A DNA stretch of 64,000 nucleotides from Pseudomonadales bacterium. GTDB lineage: Bacteria > Pseudomonadota > Gammaproteobacteria > Pseudomonadales > Pseudohongiellaceae. The notes below the pieces were generated by a model that was given only the letters and a program-made list of their open reading frames with translations, ran no database searches and had not been told where the DNA came from. The stretch lies in the NCBI GenBank assembly GCA_024234365.1, contig JACKOK010000003.1, positions 124,001 to 188,000 on the forward strand, given 5' to 3'. A program made the position numbers and the translations under genes. The stretch's first letter is position 1. Every line of letters starts with the position of its first letter. Of the stretch, positions 41,125 to 49,680 are shown piece by piece.

Positions 41125-42291
41125 ATGTTTGAATTAGTCGATAGCTTGCCACAGAATGCAGTCATCAAGGTGATCGGCGTCGGCGGTGGTGGCGGTAATG
41201 CCGTACGACACATGATTGCCAATCACATCGAAGGCGTGGATTTCATTTGCGCCAATACCGATGCACAGGCTCTGAGCAATATGGGCGCCAAGACCTTGCT
41301 GCAGATGGGCAATGGTGTCACCAAGGGGCTGGGCGCTGGGGCGAATCCGGAAATCGGTCGTCAGGCCGCGATGGAAGACCGGGATGAAATCGCCGAGATT
41401 CTGGCGGGTGCCGACATGGTGTTCATCACCGCAGGCATGGGCGGTGGTACCGGCACCGGGGCCGCACCGATTTTTGCCGAAGTGGCCAGGGAGCTGGGTA
41501 TTCTGACTGTAGCCGTGGTGACCCGTCCTTTCCCGTTTGAGGGCAAGAAGCGTTCCGCTGTGGCTGAACGCGGAATTGCAGAGCTCTCCGAGCATGTGGA
41601 CTCCCTCATTACCATCCCGAACGAGAAGCTGCTGGAAGTACTGGGCAAGTCGGCCTCCCTGCTGGAAGCCTTCAAGGCGGCGAACGATGTGCTGCTGGGT
41701 GCGGTCAAAGGGATTGCAGACCTCATCATGCGCCCCGGCATGATCAACGTGGATTTTGCGGATGTGCGCACGGTCATGTCTGAAATGGGCATGGCCATGA
41801 TGGGAACCGGTTATGCTTCCGGCGAAGATCGTGCCCGTGAAGCGGCTGAATCCGCCATCCGCAGCCCGCTGCTGGAGGATGTCAATCTGCATGGTGCACG
41901 CGGCATTCTGGTTAACATCACCGCTGGCGAGAATCTCTCTCTGGGTGAGTTCACCGAGGTGGGTGACACCATTGAGGAATTTGCCTCCGACGATGCCACC
42001 GTGGTGGTCGGTACCGTGATTGATCCCAGCATGGGCGATGAGATTCGCGTGACCGTGGTGGCGACAGGTCTGGGTGATCGTGCCGTACAGAAGGAAAACA
42101 AGCCGGTTGTGGAAGCGCCGAGAGCGGTCGTGACGGACTACCGTCAGCTGGACCGTCCGACTGCGCTGCGTTCACGCACTGCACCGGTGACCCAGACTGT
42201 GACACAGGGCGGGCTTGCCCGCGCAGTGGGTGCGGATACGGATATGGACTATCTGGATATTCCTGCTTTCCTGCGTCGCCAGGCTGACTGA
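41125..42291 (+). CDS. ftsZ: Cell division protein FtsZ
   Basis: 388 residues, tubulin-like GTPase that forms the Z ring. N-terminal IKVIGVGGGGGNAVRHMI; tubulin signature GMGGGTGTGAAPIFAEVA; T7 loop region GMINVDFADVRTVMSEMG. A ~50-residue variable linker leads to the C-terminal peptide DYLDIPAFLRRQAD, which binds FtsA, ZipA and other partners. The Shine-Dalgarno is near perfect, as expected for high expression. Confidence 0.99.
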   Translation: MFELVDSLPQNAVIKVIGVGGGGGNAVRHMIANHIEGVDFICANTDAQALSNMGAKTLLQMGNGVTKGLGAGANPEIGRQAAMEDRDEIAEILAGADMVFITAGMGGGTGTGAAPIFAEVARELGILTVAVVTRPFPFEGKKRSAVAERGIAELSEHVDSLITIPNEKLLEVLGKSASLLEAFKAANDVLLGAVKGIADLIMRPGMINVDFADVRTVMSEMGMAMMGTGYASGEDRAREAAESAIRSPLLEDVNLHGARGILVNITAGENLSLGEFTEVGDTIEEFASDDATVVVGTVIDPSMGDEIRVTVVATGLGDRAVQKENKPVVEAPRAVVTDYRQLDRPTALRSRTAPVTQTVTQGGLARAVGADTDMDYLDIPAFLRRQAD

Positions 42292-42310
42292 GGAAAGCAA
42301 AACGGGTCGT

Positions 42311-42327
42311 GGCGGGCATGTCCCGCC
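42311..42327 (+). other. Hairpin after ftsZ, possible weak terminator
   Basis: GGCGGG-CATGT-CCCGCC, six G/C pairs, 20 bases after the ftsZ stop. There is no T-tract, so it may be an RNA-stabilising stem or a partial terminator before the lpxC promoter. Confidence 0.45.
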
Positions 42328-42407
42328 CGCCTGTTGTCAGCATGGAATGTGCTTCACAGCCGGTTCGCCCCCGGGCGTGAACTGTGAACGCAGTCCCTGC
42401 GTTGTGG

Positions 42408-42436
42408 TTGGGTTATACAGGGAACTTTGCTATGAT
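42408..42436 (+). promoter_or_regulatory. Predicted promoter of lpxC
   Basis: -35 TTGGGT (42408-42413), 17-base spacer, -10 TATGAT (42431-42436), start near 42443 and a ~55-base leader before the ATG at 42498. A separate lpxC promoter downstream of ftsZ is usual in gammaproteobacteria. Confidence 0.6.
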
Positions 42437-42497
42437 CCCGCCTGCATTCGACCTGTCGGTCATGCAGGCATCACCTTCAATCGGGAAAGACGAATCT

Positions 42498-43409
42498 ATG
42501 CTGAACCAAAGAACCTTGAAGAACGTTATCAGAGCCACTGGCGTGGGTTTGCATAACGGCGAGAAAGTCTACCTGACATTACGGCCTGCGCCGATCGACA
42601 CCGGAATTGTGTTCACCCGCACAGACCTGGATCCGCATGTGCAGATTCCGGCCCTGTACTCCTATGTGGGCGATACCACGCTGTCAACCACCCTGGTGAA
42701 GGGCGATGTTCGCATCTCCACCATCGAGCACCTGATGTCGGCCATGTCCGGTCTGGGCATCGATAATGCCTATATTGATGTCAGCGCTCCCGAAGTGCCC
42801 ATCATGGACGGCAGTGCCGGCCCCTTTGTTTTCCTGATCCAGTCCGCCGGGATCGAGGAACAGCCCGCGCTGAAGAAGTTCATCCGTATCAAGAAACCCC
42901 TCACGGTATCGGACGGCGACAAGTCTGTCAGCCTGGAGCCCTTCGATGGCTTCAAGGTCAGCTACACGCTGCTGTACGATCACCCCGTCTACCGCAAGTA
43001 CACCAAGACGGCGAGTGTCGATTTCTCCAGCACCTCTTTCGTGAAGGAAGTCAGCCGCGCCCGCACCTTTGGTTTCATGCATGAGTTCGAGGAGCTGCGC
43101 AACCGCAATTTGGCTCTCGGCGCCAGCATGGACAATGCCATCGCGGTGGGGGATTACAAGGTACTGAACGAGGACGGGCTGCGCTACGAAGACGAGTTTG
43201 TGAAACACAAGATTCTGGACGCCATTGGTGACCTCTATATGTTCGGCTATAGCCTGATCGGTGAGTTCAAAGGATATAAATCTGGACACGCACTGAATAA
43301 TGCATTATTAAGGTCGCTTGAAGTTAACAAAGACGCCTGGGAAATTGTCAGTTTTGACTCCGACTCGCACGTACCCATTTCCTATATGAAACCGGTACTG
43401 GCAGCCTGA
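42498..43409 (+). CDS. lpxC: UDP-3-O-acyl-N-acetylglucosamine deacetylase LpxC
   Basis: 303 residues from the ATG at 42498; an upstream frame extension crosses the promoter and is rejected. LpxC is the zinc enzyme of the committed step in lipid A synthesis. Seen: MLNQRTLKNVIRATGVGLHNGE, zinc/active-site block STIEHLMSAMSGLGIDNAYID, VPIMDGSAGPFVFLI, KHKILDAIGDLYMFGYSLIG, and the catalytic His in YKSGHALNNALLRSL. In E. coli FtsH degrades LpxC through its C-terminal tail; the tail here ends PVLAA, of uncertain behaviour. It closes the dcw cluster. Confidence 0.98.
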   Translation: MLNQRTLKNVIRATGVGLHNGEKVYLTLRPAPIDTGIVFTRTDLDPHVQIPALYSYVGDTTLSTTLVKGDVRISTIEHLMSAMSGLGIDNAYIDVSAPEVPIMDGSAGPFVFLIQSAGIEEQPALKKFIRIKKPLTVSDGDKSVSLEPFDGFKVSYTLLYDHPVYRKYTKTASVDFSSTSFVKEVSRARTFGFMHEFEELRNRNLALGASMDNAIAVGDYKVLNEDGLRYEDEFVKHKILDAIGDLYMFGYSLIGEFKGYKSGHALNNALLRSLEVNKDAWEIVSFDSDSHVPISYMKPVLAA

Positions 43410-43527
43410 TAGTTTTCTGCCCCGATCCATATTTGTAACCCATTGATTTTTGGGTATAAGTTTGTCGTTCGGCTGCCTGCGCATGCCTCAGGTGTTCTGA
43501 TCTTGATTTGCGAGAACACCGTCACTC

Positions 43528-44457
43528 ATGAAACTGATACTCGTTGACCAGCACCATGGTCACACCCGCACCATCGTTCTCAAGGGCTGGCTCAAGGGCC
43601 TGCTGACGATCTGTATGCTGGGCGCGCCCGTCGCCTTCGGCTATCTCGGGTATCAGTTTGCCGTTTCTCAGGACCCCCACGAGTATTCTCTCGAAACCAC
43701 CCAGAGCTGGGATGAAGAACTGGCCGGGCAGGCCGATACCCTGGCGCGCCTGAAGCAGGAATCCCGCGAGCAACTGGAGGCGCTGACCCTGCGTCTGGCC
43801 ACACTGCAGGCAAGATTGCTGCGCATGGAAGCCCTGGGCGAACGCATCACTGCCGTGGCGAATCTCGATGCCGGTGAGTTCAACTTCGCCAGTGAGCCTG
43901 GTGTGGGTGGCCCTCTGCAGTCGGATTCCGTCCCCTATGCTCCGCCCGCCTTCATGGATGCCATCCGGGATCTTGAACAGCAGATTGCCGACAGGGCCCA
44001 GCAGCTGGAGATTCTCGAAGGGCTGATGACCGAACGGCAGTTTGAATCGGACGTGTTCATCACCGGTCGTCCCGTGCGGCAGGGCTGGATGTCCTCGCCC
44101 TTTGGTCGTCGTACCGACCCCTTCAACGGCCAGTTGGCCTGGCATACCGGCATTGATTTTGCCACCGGCGAGGCAGGCGAAGACGTTGTTGCCGTCGCGG
44201 CGGGCGTGGTCACCTACGCGGGAGAGCGCCAGGGTTATGGTCTTACCGTGGACGTCAATCACGGCAATGGTTATGTGACGCGCTACGGCCACGCAGAAAA
44301 ACTGCTCGTGGACGTGGGTGAAATCATCAAGAAAGGGCAGACGATTGCCCTTGTCGGCAGCACCGGACGTTCGACCGGCCCCCATGTGCACTTCGAAGTG
44401 TACAAGCATGGGCGTGTTGTCGATCCGGCCTCCTATATCCACCGCACCGAGCGGTAA
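43528..44457 (+). CDS. M23-family peptidase / peptidoglycan hydrolase-like protein
   Basis: 309 residues. A membrane helix at ~24-45 anchors the protein, followed by a coiled coil (~60-105, DTLARLKQESREQLEALTLRLATLQARLLRMEALGE) and a second helical stretch. The C-terminal LytM/M23 domain (~175-305) keeps the zinc ligands: HTGIDFATG (HxxxD), GNGYVTRYGHAEKL and HVHFEVYKHGR (HxH). It could cut crosslinks or regulate amidases, like NlpD/EnvC/MepM; the complete metal site suggests an active endopeptidase. The place between lpxC and secA is also used by an M23 gene in Pseudomonas. Specific substrate unknown. Confidence 0.9.
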   Translation: MKLILVDQHHGHTRTIVLKGWLKGLLTICMLGAPVAFGYLGYQFAVSQDPHEYSLETTQSWDEELAGQADTLARLKQESREQLEALTLRLATLQARLLRMEALGERITAVANLDAGEFNFASEPGVGGPLQSDSVPYAPPAFMDAIRDLEQQIADRAQQLEILEGLMTERQFESDVFITGRPVRQGWMSSPFGRRTDPFNGQLAWHTGIDFATGEAGEDVVAVAAGVVTYAGERQGYGLTVDVNHGNGYVTRYGHAEKLLVDVGEIIKKGQTIALVGSTGRSTGPHVHFEVYKHGRVVDPASYIHRTER

Positions 44458-44570
44458 CGCCACACACTCTGCCAGCCACAGGCGCTCCCCTTGAATGGGT
44501 GCCGCCTCGTGCCGCCAATGCCAGCGATTAAGTTCATTTATTAACCAGTTCAAACACGAAGTGAATCCAT

Positions 44571-47330
44571 ATGAGCCTGAAAATATTGAGTGCCATTTTT
44601 GGCAGCAGTAATTCCCGACAACTCAAGCGCATCGGAAAAGTTGTCAAGAAAATCAATGCGCTGGAAGAGGGTTACGAAAAACTTTCCGACGAGGAAATCA
44701 AAGCCAAGACCACGGAGTTCCGCGAGCGTTTCGAGAAAGGGGAGTCGCTGGATTCGATTCTGCCGGAAGCCTTTGCCATTGTGCGTGAGGCAAGCAAACG
44801 TGTCATGGGGATGCGCCATTTCGACGTGCAGATGATCGGGGGCATTGTGCTGCATGAAGGCAATATCGCCGAGATGAAAACCGGGGAGGGTAAGACCCTC
44901 GTGGCAACGCTGCCTGCCTATCTGAACGGTCTGACCGGCCTCGGCGTGCATATCGTGACGGTGAACGACTACCTCGCCGAGCGGGATGCCAACTGGATGC
45001 GTCCGCTGTATGAATTCCTGGGCCTGTCCGTTGGCATCATCATTCCGGGGCAGAGCCATGAGGTGAAACAGGCCGCATACAATGCCTCCATCAGCTATGG
45101 CACGAACAATGAATTCGGTTTCGATTATCTGCGTGACAACATGGCCTTCCGCATGGAAGACAAAATGCAGAAGAAACTGAATTTCGCGATCGTCGATGAA
45201 GTGGACTCCATCTTGATTGATGAGGCGCGAACTCCGTTGATCATCTCCGGCGCGGCTGAAGACAGCTCCCACCTTTATATGGCCGTTAATGCGCTCATTC
45301 CCAAGCTGGAAAAGGGCGCAGGCAAGCCCGAAAAAGGCGGTTTCAGCCTGGACAAGGACGATGGTTTTGTGGAGAGCGGGCACTTCACCGTGGACGAGAA
45401 GACACGCCAGGTGGAGTTGACCGAAGCAGGCCACGAGCTGCTGGAAGGCATGCTCAGCGAGATGAAACTACTGGGTGAGGGCGAGAGCCTGTATGCGGCC
45501 AAAAACCTGGGGCTGCTGCACCATGTGCATTCCGCCCTGAAGGCCCATTATCTGTTCCACAAGGACATCGAATACATCGTGCAGAACAACCGCATTGTAC
45601 TCATCGATGAGCACACCGGCCGCACGATGGAGGGGCGTCGTCTGTCCGAGGGCCTGCACCAGGCCATCGAGGCAAAGGAGGGGCTGCAGATTCAGAGCGA
45701 GAGCCAGACACTGGCCTCCACCACTTTCCAGAACTACTTCCGTCTGTATTCCAAGCTGTCCGGCATGACGGGTACCGCCGATACGGAAGCCTATGAATTC
45801 AAGCAGATCTACAACCTGGATGTCGTGGTGATTCCGTCGAACAAGCCGCTGCAGCGTATCGACAAGAACGACCTCATCTACCTCACCATGGAAGAGAAGT
45901 TTGAGGCCATCGTGCGCGACATCAAGGAGATCAGCGCCCGTGGTGCTCCGGTACTGGTGGGCACCGCATCGATTGATACCTCGGAGTTGCTGTCGAATTT
46001 CCTCAGGAAGGAAAAGATTGAACACGAAGTGCTCAACGCAAAATTCCACCAGAAGGAAGCACAGATCATTGCCCAGGCCGGGCGGCCGGGGGTGGTGACG
46101 ATTGCCACCAATATGGCCGGTCGTGGTACCGACATCGTGTTGGGTGGCAAATGGGAAGCGGAAGTCTCTGCGTTGGAGAATCCGAGCCCGGAGCAGGTAG
46201 AGCAGATTAAAGAGGCCTGGCGCCTGCGTCATCAGCAGGTACTGGAGGCTGGTGGTCTGCACATCATTGGCACAGAGCGCCACGAGTCCCGTCGTATCGA
46301 TAACCAGTTGCGTGGTCGCTCCGGTCGTCAGGGCGACCCGGGCTTCTCCCGCTTCTATCTGTCGCTGGAAGACAATCTCATGCGTATTTTTGCCTCCGAG
46401 CGGGTGAAGAATTTCATGCAGGCATTGGGCATGGAGCGTGGTGAGGCCATCGAGCATGGCATGGTGACCAAATCGATTGAAAAGGCACAGCGCAAGGTGG
46501 AAGGGCGCAACTTCGACATCCGCAAGCAGTTGCTGGAATACGACAATGTGGCGAACGATCAGCGTACGATCGTTTACCGCCAGCGCAATGAGCTGATGGC
46601 CAGCGAGAACATCTCCGAGCTGATCGACAGCATGCGCGAAGAGGTGGCTAACGAGATCGTAAGCGCGCATATTCCGCCGCAGAGCGTGCCGGAGCAGTGG
46701 GATATCGAAGGGCTGGAGAAGGCGCTGGAGGGGCAGTTCGCCCTGCAACTTCCTCTGCAGAAATGGCTGGATGAGGACGAGCGTCTCTTCGAGGAAACCC
46801 TGCGCGAAAAGATTGTGGCCGTGCTGAACGAAGACTACGGGAAGAAGTCCGAGATGGTGGGTGAGAAAATGCGTCTGCTGGAGAAGCAGATCGTGCTGCA
46901 GATTCTCGACAATCTGTGGAAGGAGCACCTGGCTGCCATGGACCAGCTGCGTCAGGGAATTTTCCTGCGCGGTTATGCGGGCAAGAACCCGAAACAGGAA
47001 TACAAGCGTGAGGCTTTCGCCCTGTTCCAGGAACTGCTGTCCAGCCTGCAGCATGAGGTGGTCCGTTTCCTCAGCCATGTGCGTATCCGCACCACCGAGG
47101 AAATTGACGAAATCGAGAAGCAGCGCGAGGAAGAGCGCGCGCGTGAGAAAATGCAGTTCCAGCATGCCCAGGCGGCATCGCTGGCGCAGGAGGGCGCTCC
47201 GGCTGCCCCGCAGGACGCTGCGGCGGACAAGGCTCCCTTTGTGCGCGAAGGTCAGAAGGTGGGGCGCAATGATCCCTGCTATTGTGGATCAGGCAAAAAA
47301 TACAAACAGTGTCATGGGAAACTGAGTTAA
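44571..47330 (+). CDS. secA: Preprotein translocase ATPase SecA
   Basis: 919 residues, full length. It powers protein export through SecYEG. Walker A region AEMKTGEGKTLVATLPAYL, DEAD-like FAIVDEVDSILIDEARTPL, GMTGTADTEAYEF, NMAGRGTDIVLGG, RRIDNQLRGRSGRQGDPG. The C-terminal zinc-binding tail RNDPCYCGSGKKYKQCHGK (CxCx8CH type) binds SecB and lipids. No secM precedes it; the gap to the M23 gene is 113 bases and no arrest peptide is visible. argJ follows after five bases. Confidence 0.99.
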   Translation: MSLKILSAIFGSSNSRQLKRIGKVVKKINALEEGYEKLSDEEIKAKTTEFRERFEKGESLDSILPEAFAIVREASKRVMGMRHFDVQMIGGIVLHEGNIAEMKTGEGKTLVATLPAYLNGLTGLGVHIVTVNDYLAERDANWMRPLYEFLGLSVGIIIPGQSHEVKQAAYNASISYGTNNEFGFDYLRDNMAFRMEDKMQKKLNFAIVDEVDSILIDEARTPLIISGAAEDSSHLYMAVNALIPKLEKGAGKPEKGGFSLDKDDGFVESGHFTVDEKTRQVELTEAGHELLEGMLSEMKLLGEGESLYAAKNLGLLHHVHSALKAHYLFHKDIEYIVQNNRIVLIDEHTGRTMEGRRLSEGLHQAIEAKEGLQIQSESQTLASTTFQNYFRLYSKLSGMTGTADTEAYEFKQIYNLDVVVIPSNKPLQRIDKNDLIYLTMEEKFEAIVRDIKEISARGAPVLVGTASIDTSELLSNFLRKEKIEHEVLNAKFHQKEAQIIAQAGRPGVVTIATNMAGRGTDIVLGGKWEAEVSALENPSPEQVEQIKEAWRLRHQQVLEAGGLHIIGTERHESRRIDNQLRGRSGRQGDPGFSRFYLSLEDNLMRIFASERVKNFMQALGMERGEAIEHGMVTKSIEKAQRKVEGRNFDIRKQLLEYDNVANDQRTIVYRQRNELMASENISELIDSMREEVANEIVSAHIPPQSVPEQWDIEGLEKALEGQFALQLPLQKWLDEDERLFEETLREKIVAVLNEDYGKKSEMVGEKMRLLEKQIVLQILDNLWKEHLAAMDQLRQGIFLRGYAGKNPKQEYKREAFALFQELLSSLQHEVVRFLSHVRIRTTEEIDEIEKQREEERAREKMQFQHAQAASLAQEGAPAAPQDAAADKAPFVREGQKVGRNDPCYCGSGKKYKQCHGKLS

Positions 47331-47335
47331 ACACG

Positions 47336-48556
47336 ATGAGTGAAACGGCGATAAAAGCGGAAGATCTGAAATCGGTGGCAGGTGTGCAGGTGGCGGCAGT
47401 GGCCAGCCATATCCGGTATGCCAATCGTCTCGACCTGGTTCTGATTGCTCTTGACGAGGGCAGTACGGCAGCGGGGGTATTCACCCGCAATGCCTTCTGT
47501 GCCGCCCCGGTGCATGTGGCGCGCAAACATCTGGACGAAAGTGCGGGTGCCTGCCGTTACCTGTTGATCAATACCGGCAATGCGAATGCCGGCACGGGGC
47601 AGAAAGGCATGGACGATGCGCTGGCCAGTTGCGCGGCTCTTGCCCGCGAGGCGGGGGTAGCCGTTGAGGCTGTGCTGCCGTTCTCCACGGGCGTCATCGG
47701 GGAAAACCTGCCGGTGGCAAAACTGGTGGCTGGCATTCCCGGCGCGCTGGCGACACTGGGGCAGGATTGGCTGAGTGCCGCCAAGGGCATCATGACAACG
47801 GACACCCGTCCCAAGGTGCGTTCCGTGCAGCTCGCCCTGCAGGGCAAAACGGTCACCATTACCGGCATGACCAAGGGTGCGGGCATGATCAAACCCAATA
47901 TGGCCACCATGCTGGGCTTTGTCTTTACCGATGCAAAAATTGCCCAGCCGGTCCTGCAGAGTCTGTTGAGTGCAGTCGTGGAACAGTCGTTCAATCGCAT
48001 CACGGTGGATGGCGATACCTCGACCAATGACTGCTGCATCCTGGCGGCTACCGGCAAGTCCGGGGTTGCAATCGACCCGGCATCCGCCGAAGACTTTGCC
48101 TGTTTCGAGCAGGCATTGCAGGCACTGGTGAAAGAGCTGGCCAAGGATATTATTCGCGATGCCGAGGGGGCCGCGAAATTCGTCACCGTGGATATTCAGG
48201 GTGGGGGTAATACACGCGAGTGTCTGCTCGTAGCCTATGCCATTGCCGAGTCTCCCCTGGTGAAAACGGCACTGTCCGCCTCCGACCCCAACTGGGGGCG
48301 GATTCTGGCAGCGGTCGGTCGTGCTGGTATCGAGGATCTCGATGTAGAGCGTGTCAGCCTGTATCTGGGCGATGTCTGCATCGCCCGTAACGGCATGCTC
48401 GCACCCGGTTATACGGAAGCGCAGGGGCAGGCTGAAATGAACAAGCCCGAGATTCTGATTACCGTGGACCTTGGCAGGGGAGACGCACGGGAAACGGTGT
48501 GGACCTCCGATCTGTCCGAGGAATATGTCCGCATCAATGCCAGCTATCGCAGCTGA
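47336..48556 (+). CDS. argJ: Bifunctional glutamate N-acetyltransferase / amino-acid acetyltransferase ArgJ
   Basis: 406 residues from the ATG at 47336. ArgJ makes N-acetylglutamate and recycles the acetyl group from N-acetylornithine in arginine synthesis. The proenzyme cuts itself before the Thr in KPNMATMLGFVFTDA, producing alpha and beta chains; that motif is present. Other blocks: AAGVFTRNAFCAAPV, NTGNANAGTG, GDTSTNDCC, and DPNWGRILAAVGRAG. It starts five bases after secA, as in Pseudomonas. Confidence 0.97.
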   Translation: MSETAIKAEDLKSVAGVQVAAVASHIRYANRLDLVLIALDEGSTAAGVFTRNAFCAAPVHVARKHLDESAGACRYLLINTGNANAGTGQKGMDDALASCAALAREAGVAVEAVLPFSTGVIGENLPVAKLVAGIPGALATLGQDWLSAAKGIMTTDTRPKVRSVQLALQGKTVTITGMTKGAGMIKPNMATMLGFVFTDAKIAQPVLQSLLSAVVEQSFNRITVDGDTSTNDCCILAATGKSGVAIDPASAEDFACFEQALQALVKELAKDIIRDAEGAAKFVTVDIQGGGNTRECLLVAYAIAESPLVKTALSASDPNWGRILAAVGRAGIEDLDVERVSLYLGDVCIARNGMLAPGYTEAQGQAEMNKPEILITVDLGRGDARETVWTSDLSEEYVRINASYRS

Positions 48557-48577
48557 GCCATCGGGGTGGCGTCCGTC

Positions 48578-49510
48578 ATGAAAACGGTGCATGTGGCCGT
48601 TGGCGCCATCACCGATTCCTGTGGACGCGTGCTGGTGGCACTGCGTCCGCAGAACGTTCATCAGGGCGGTCTGTGGGAGTTCCCCGGGGGCAAGTGCGAA
48701 CCTGGGGAAAGCATTGACGAGGCTCTGCGGCGGGAGCTGCAGGAGGAGCTCGGCATTCGGGTAAGCGAACATGCCCCTTTGTGCTGCATCCGGCATGACT
48801 ATCCGGATAAACGGGTTCTGCTGGAGGTGCGGCGCGTTCTCGCCTTTACGGGCGAGGCGCAGGGCCGCGAGGGGCAGCCTCTGCGCTGGGCAGACATCAT
48901 GAGCCTTGATCCGGCACAGTTTCCCGCCGCCAATGCGGCGATCATCCAGCGTCTGCAAATGCCGGACAGAATTGCCATCACGGCACCGGCAAGCGACCTG
49001 GCCGGGCTTCGGCAGCAGATGTCGGGATTGCTGCAGCAGAAACTTCCCGTCATCCATCTGCGCCAGCCAGCGCTGGCCCCCGAAGTCCTGCAGGCAGTCT
49101 TGCCCGAATGGCAGGAGCAATGCCGTCAGCAGGGCAGTACCCTGGTGCTCAACAGCACTCCCGAGCAGTTCGCCCGGACCCCCACCGATGGCCTGCATGT
49201 CAGCGCTCGTCTTGCCGCCAGCCTGCAGGCTCGCCCTGTGGCGGCACAGCACTCTTTCAGTGTCTCCTGTCATAGCCGGGCGGAGCTTGAGCATGCCCAG
49301 CGCATCGGCGCCGATTACGCCCTGCTGTCTCCTGTTGCTTCCACTACGAGCCATCCCGATGCCCCCGCACTGGGTTGGCAGTGTTTCGCGGAGCTCATCG
49401 CAGGTGTGAATCTGCCGATATATGCCCTGGGCGGAATGCAGATCGCGGATATCCCCATGGCGCTGCGCAGCGGGGCCGTGGGCGTGGCGGCGATCTCTGC
49501 CTTTGCCTGA
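48578..49510 (+). CDS. Nudix hydrolase (MutT-like) fused to a thiamine-phosphate synthase-like domain
   Basis: 310 residues from the ATG at 48578. The N-terminal ~130 residues are a Nudix hydrolase with complete box (residues 37-59, GGKCEPGESIDEALRRELQE then ELGI), resembling MutT, which removes 8-oxo-dGTP. The C-terminal ~170 residues resemble ThiE/TenI beta-alpha barrel proteins: LPVIHLRQP, DGLHVSARLAASLQ, GADYALLSPVASTTSHPDA, IYALGGMQIADIPMALRSGAVGVAAIS. The ThiE-like half lacks an obvious KDR-type site, so it may be regulatory. The fusion is known next to argJ/secA in Pseudomonas and relatives. The Nudix activity is the more secure part. Confidence 0.9.
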   Translation: MKTVHVAVGAITDSCGRVLVALRPQNVHQGGLWEFPGGKCEPGESIDEALRRELQEELGIRVSEHAPLCCIRHDYPDKRVLLEVRRVLAFTGEAQGREGQPLRWADIMSLDPAQFPAANAAIIQRLQMPDRIAITAPASDLAGLRQQMSGLLQQKLPVIHLRQPALAPEVLQAVLPEWQEQCRQQGSTLVLNSTPEQFARTPTDGLHVSARLAASLQARPVAAQHSFSVSCHSRAELEHAQRIGADYALLSPVASTTSHPDAPALGWQCFAELIAGVNLPIYALGGMQIADIPMALRSGAVGVAAISAFA

Positions 49511-49595
49511 TACAGCGTCTCCTGACAGTGCTATGCTGAAAACATGGGCAGACGCAGAGACTGTGACACGAGTCACTGCCTTGCATGGTAATGGA

Positions 49596-49623
49596 TTGAA
49601 TTTATTGGCTTTTGGCGCATAAT
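49596..49623 (+). promoter_or_regulatory. Predicted promoter of the secreted 669-residue protein
   Basis: -35 TTGAAT (49596-49601), 16-base spacer, -10 CATAAT (49618-49623), start near 49630, about 50 bases before the ATG at 49681. A Shine-Dalgarno AGGAA lies before the start. Confidence 0.5.
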
Positions 49624-49680
49624 TTCAAGTAGAGAGCACGCGTTCTGGGCGTGTGCCGCAATCGGGGCAGGAAATCTCTT

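Noticed and set aside
42384..42497. N-terminal extension of lpxC
   Set aside because: It contains the lpxC promoter and the family starts at MLNQRTLK.
44458..44570. secM-like arrest gene before secA
   Set aside because: The 113-base gap holds no signal peptide or arrest sequence.
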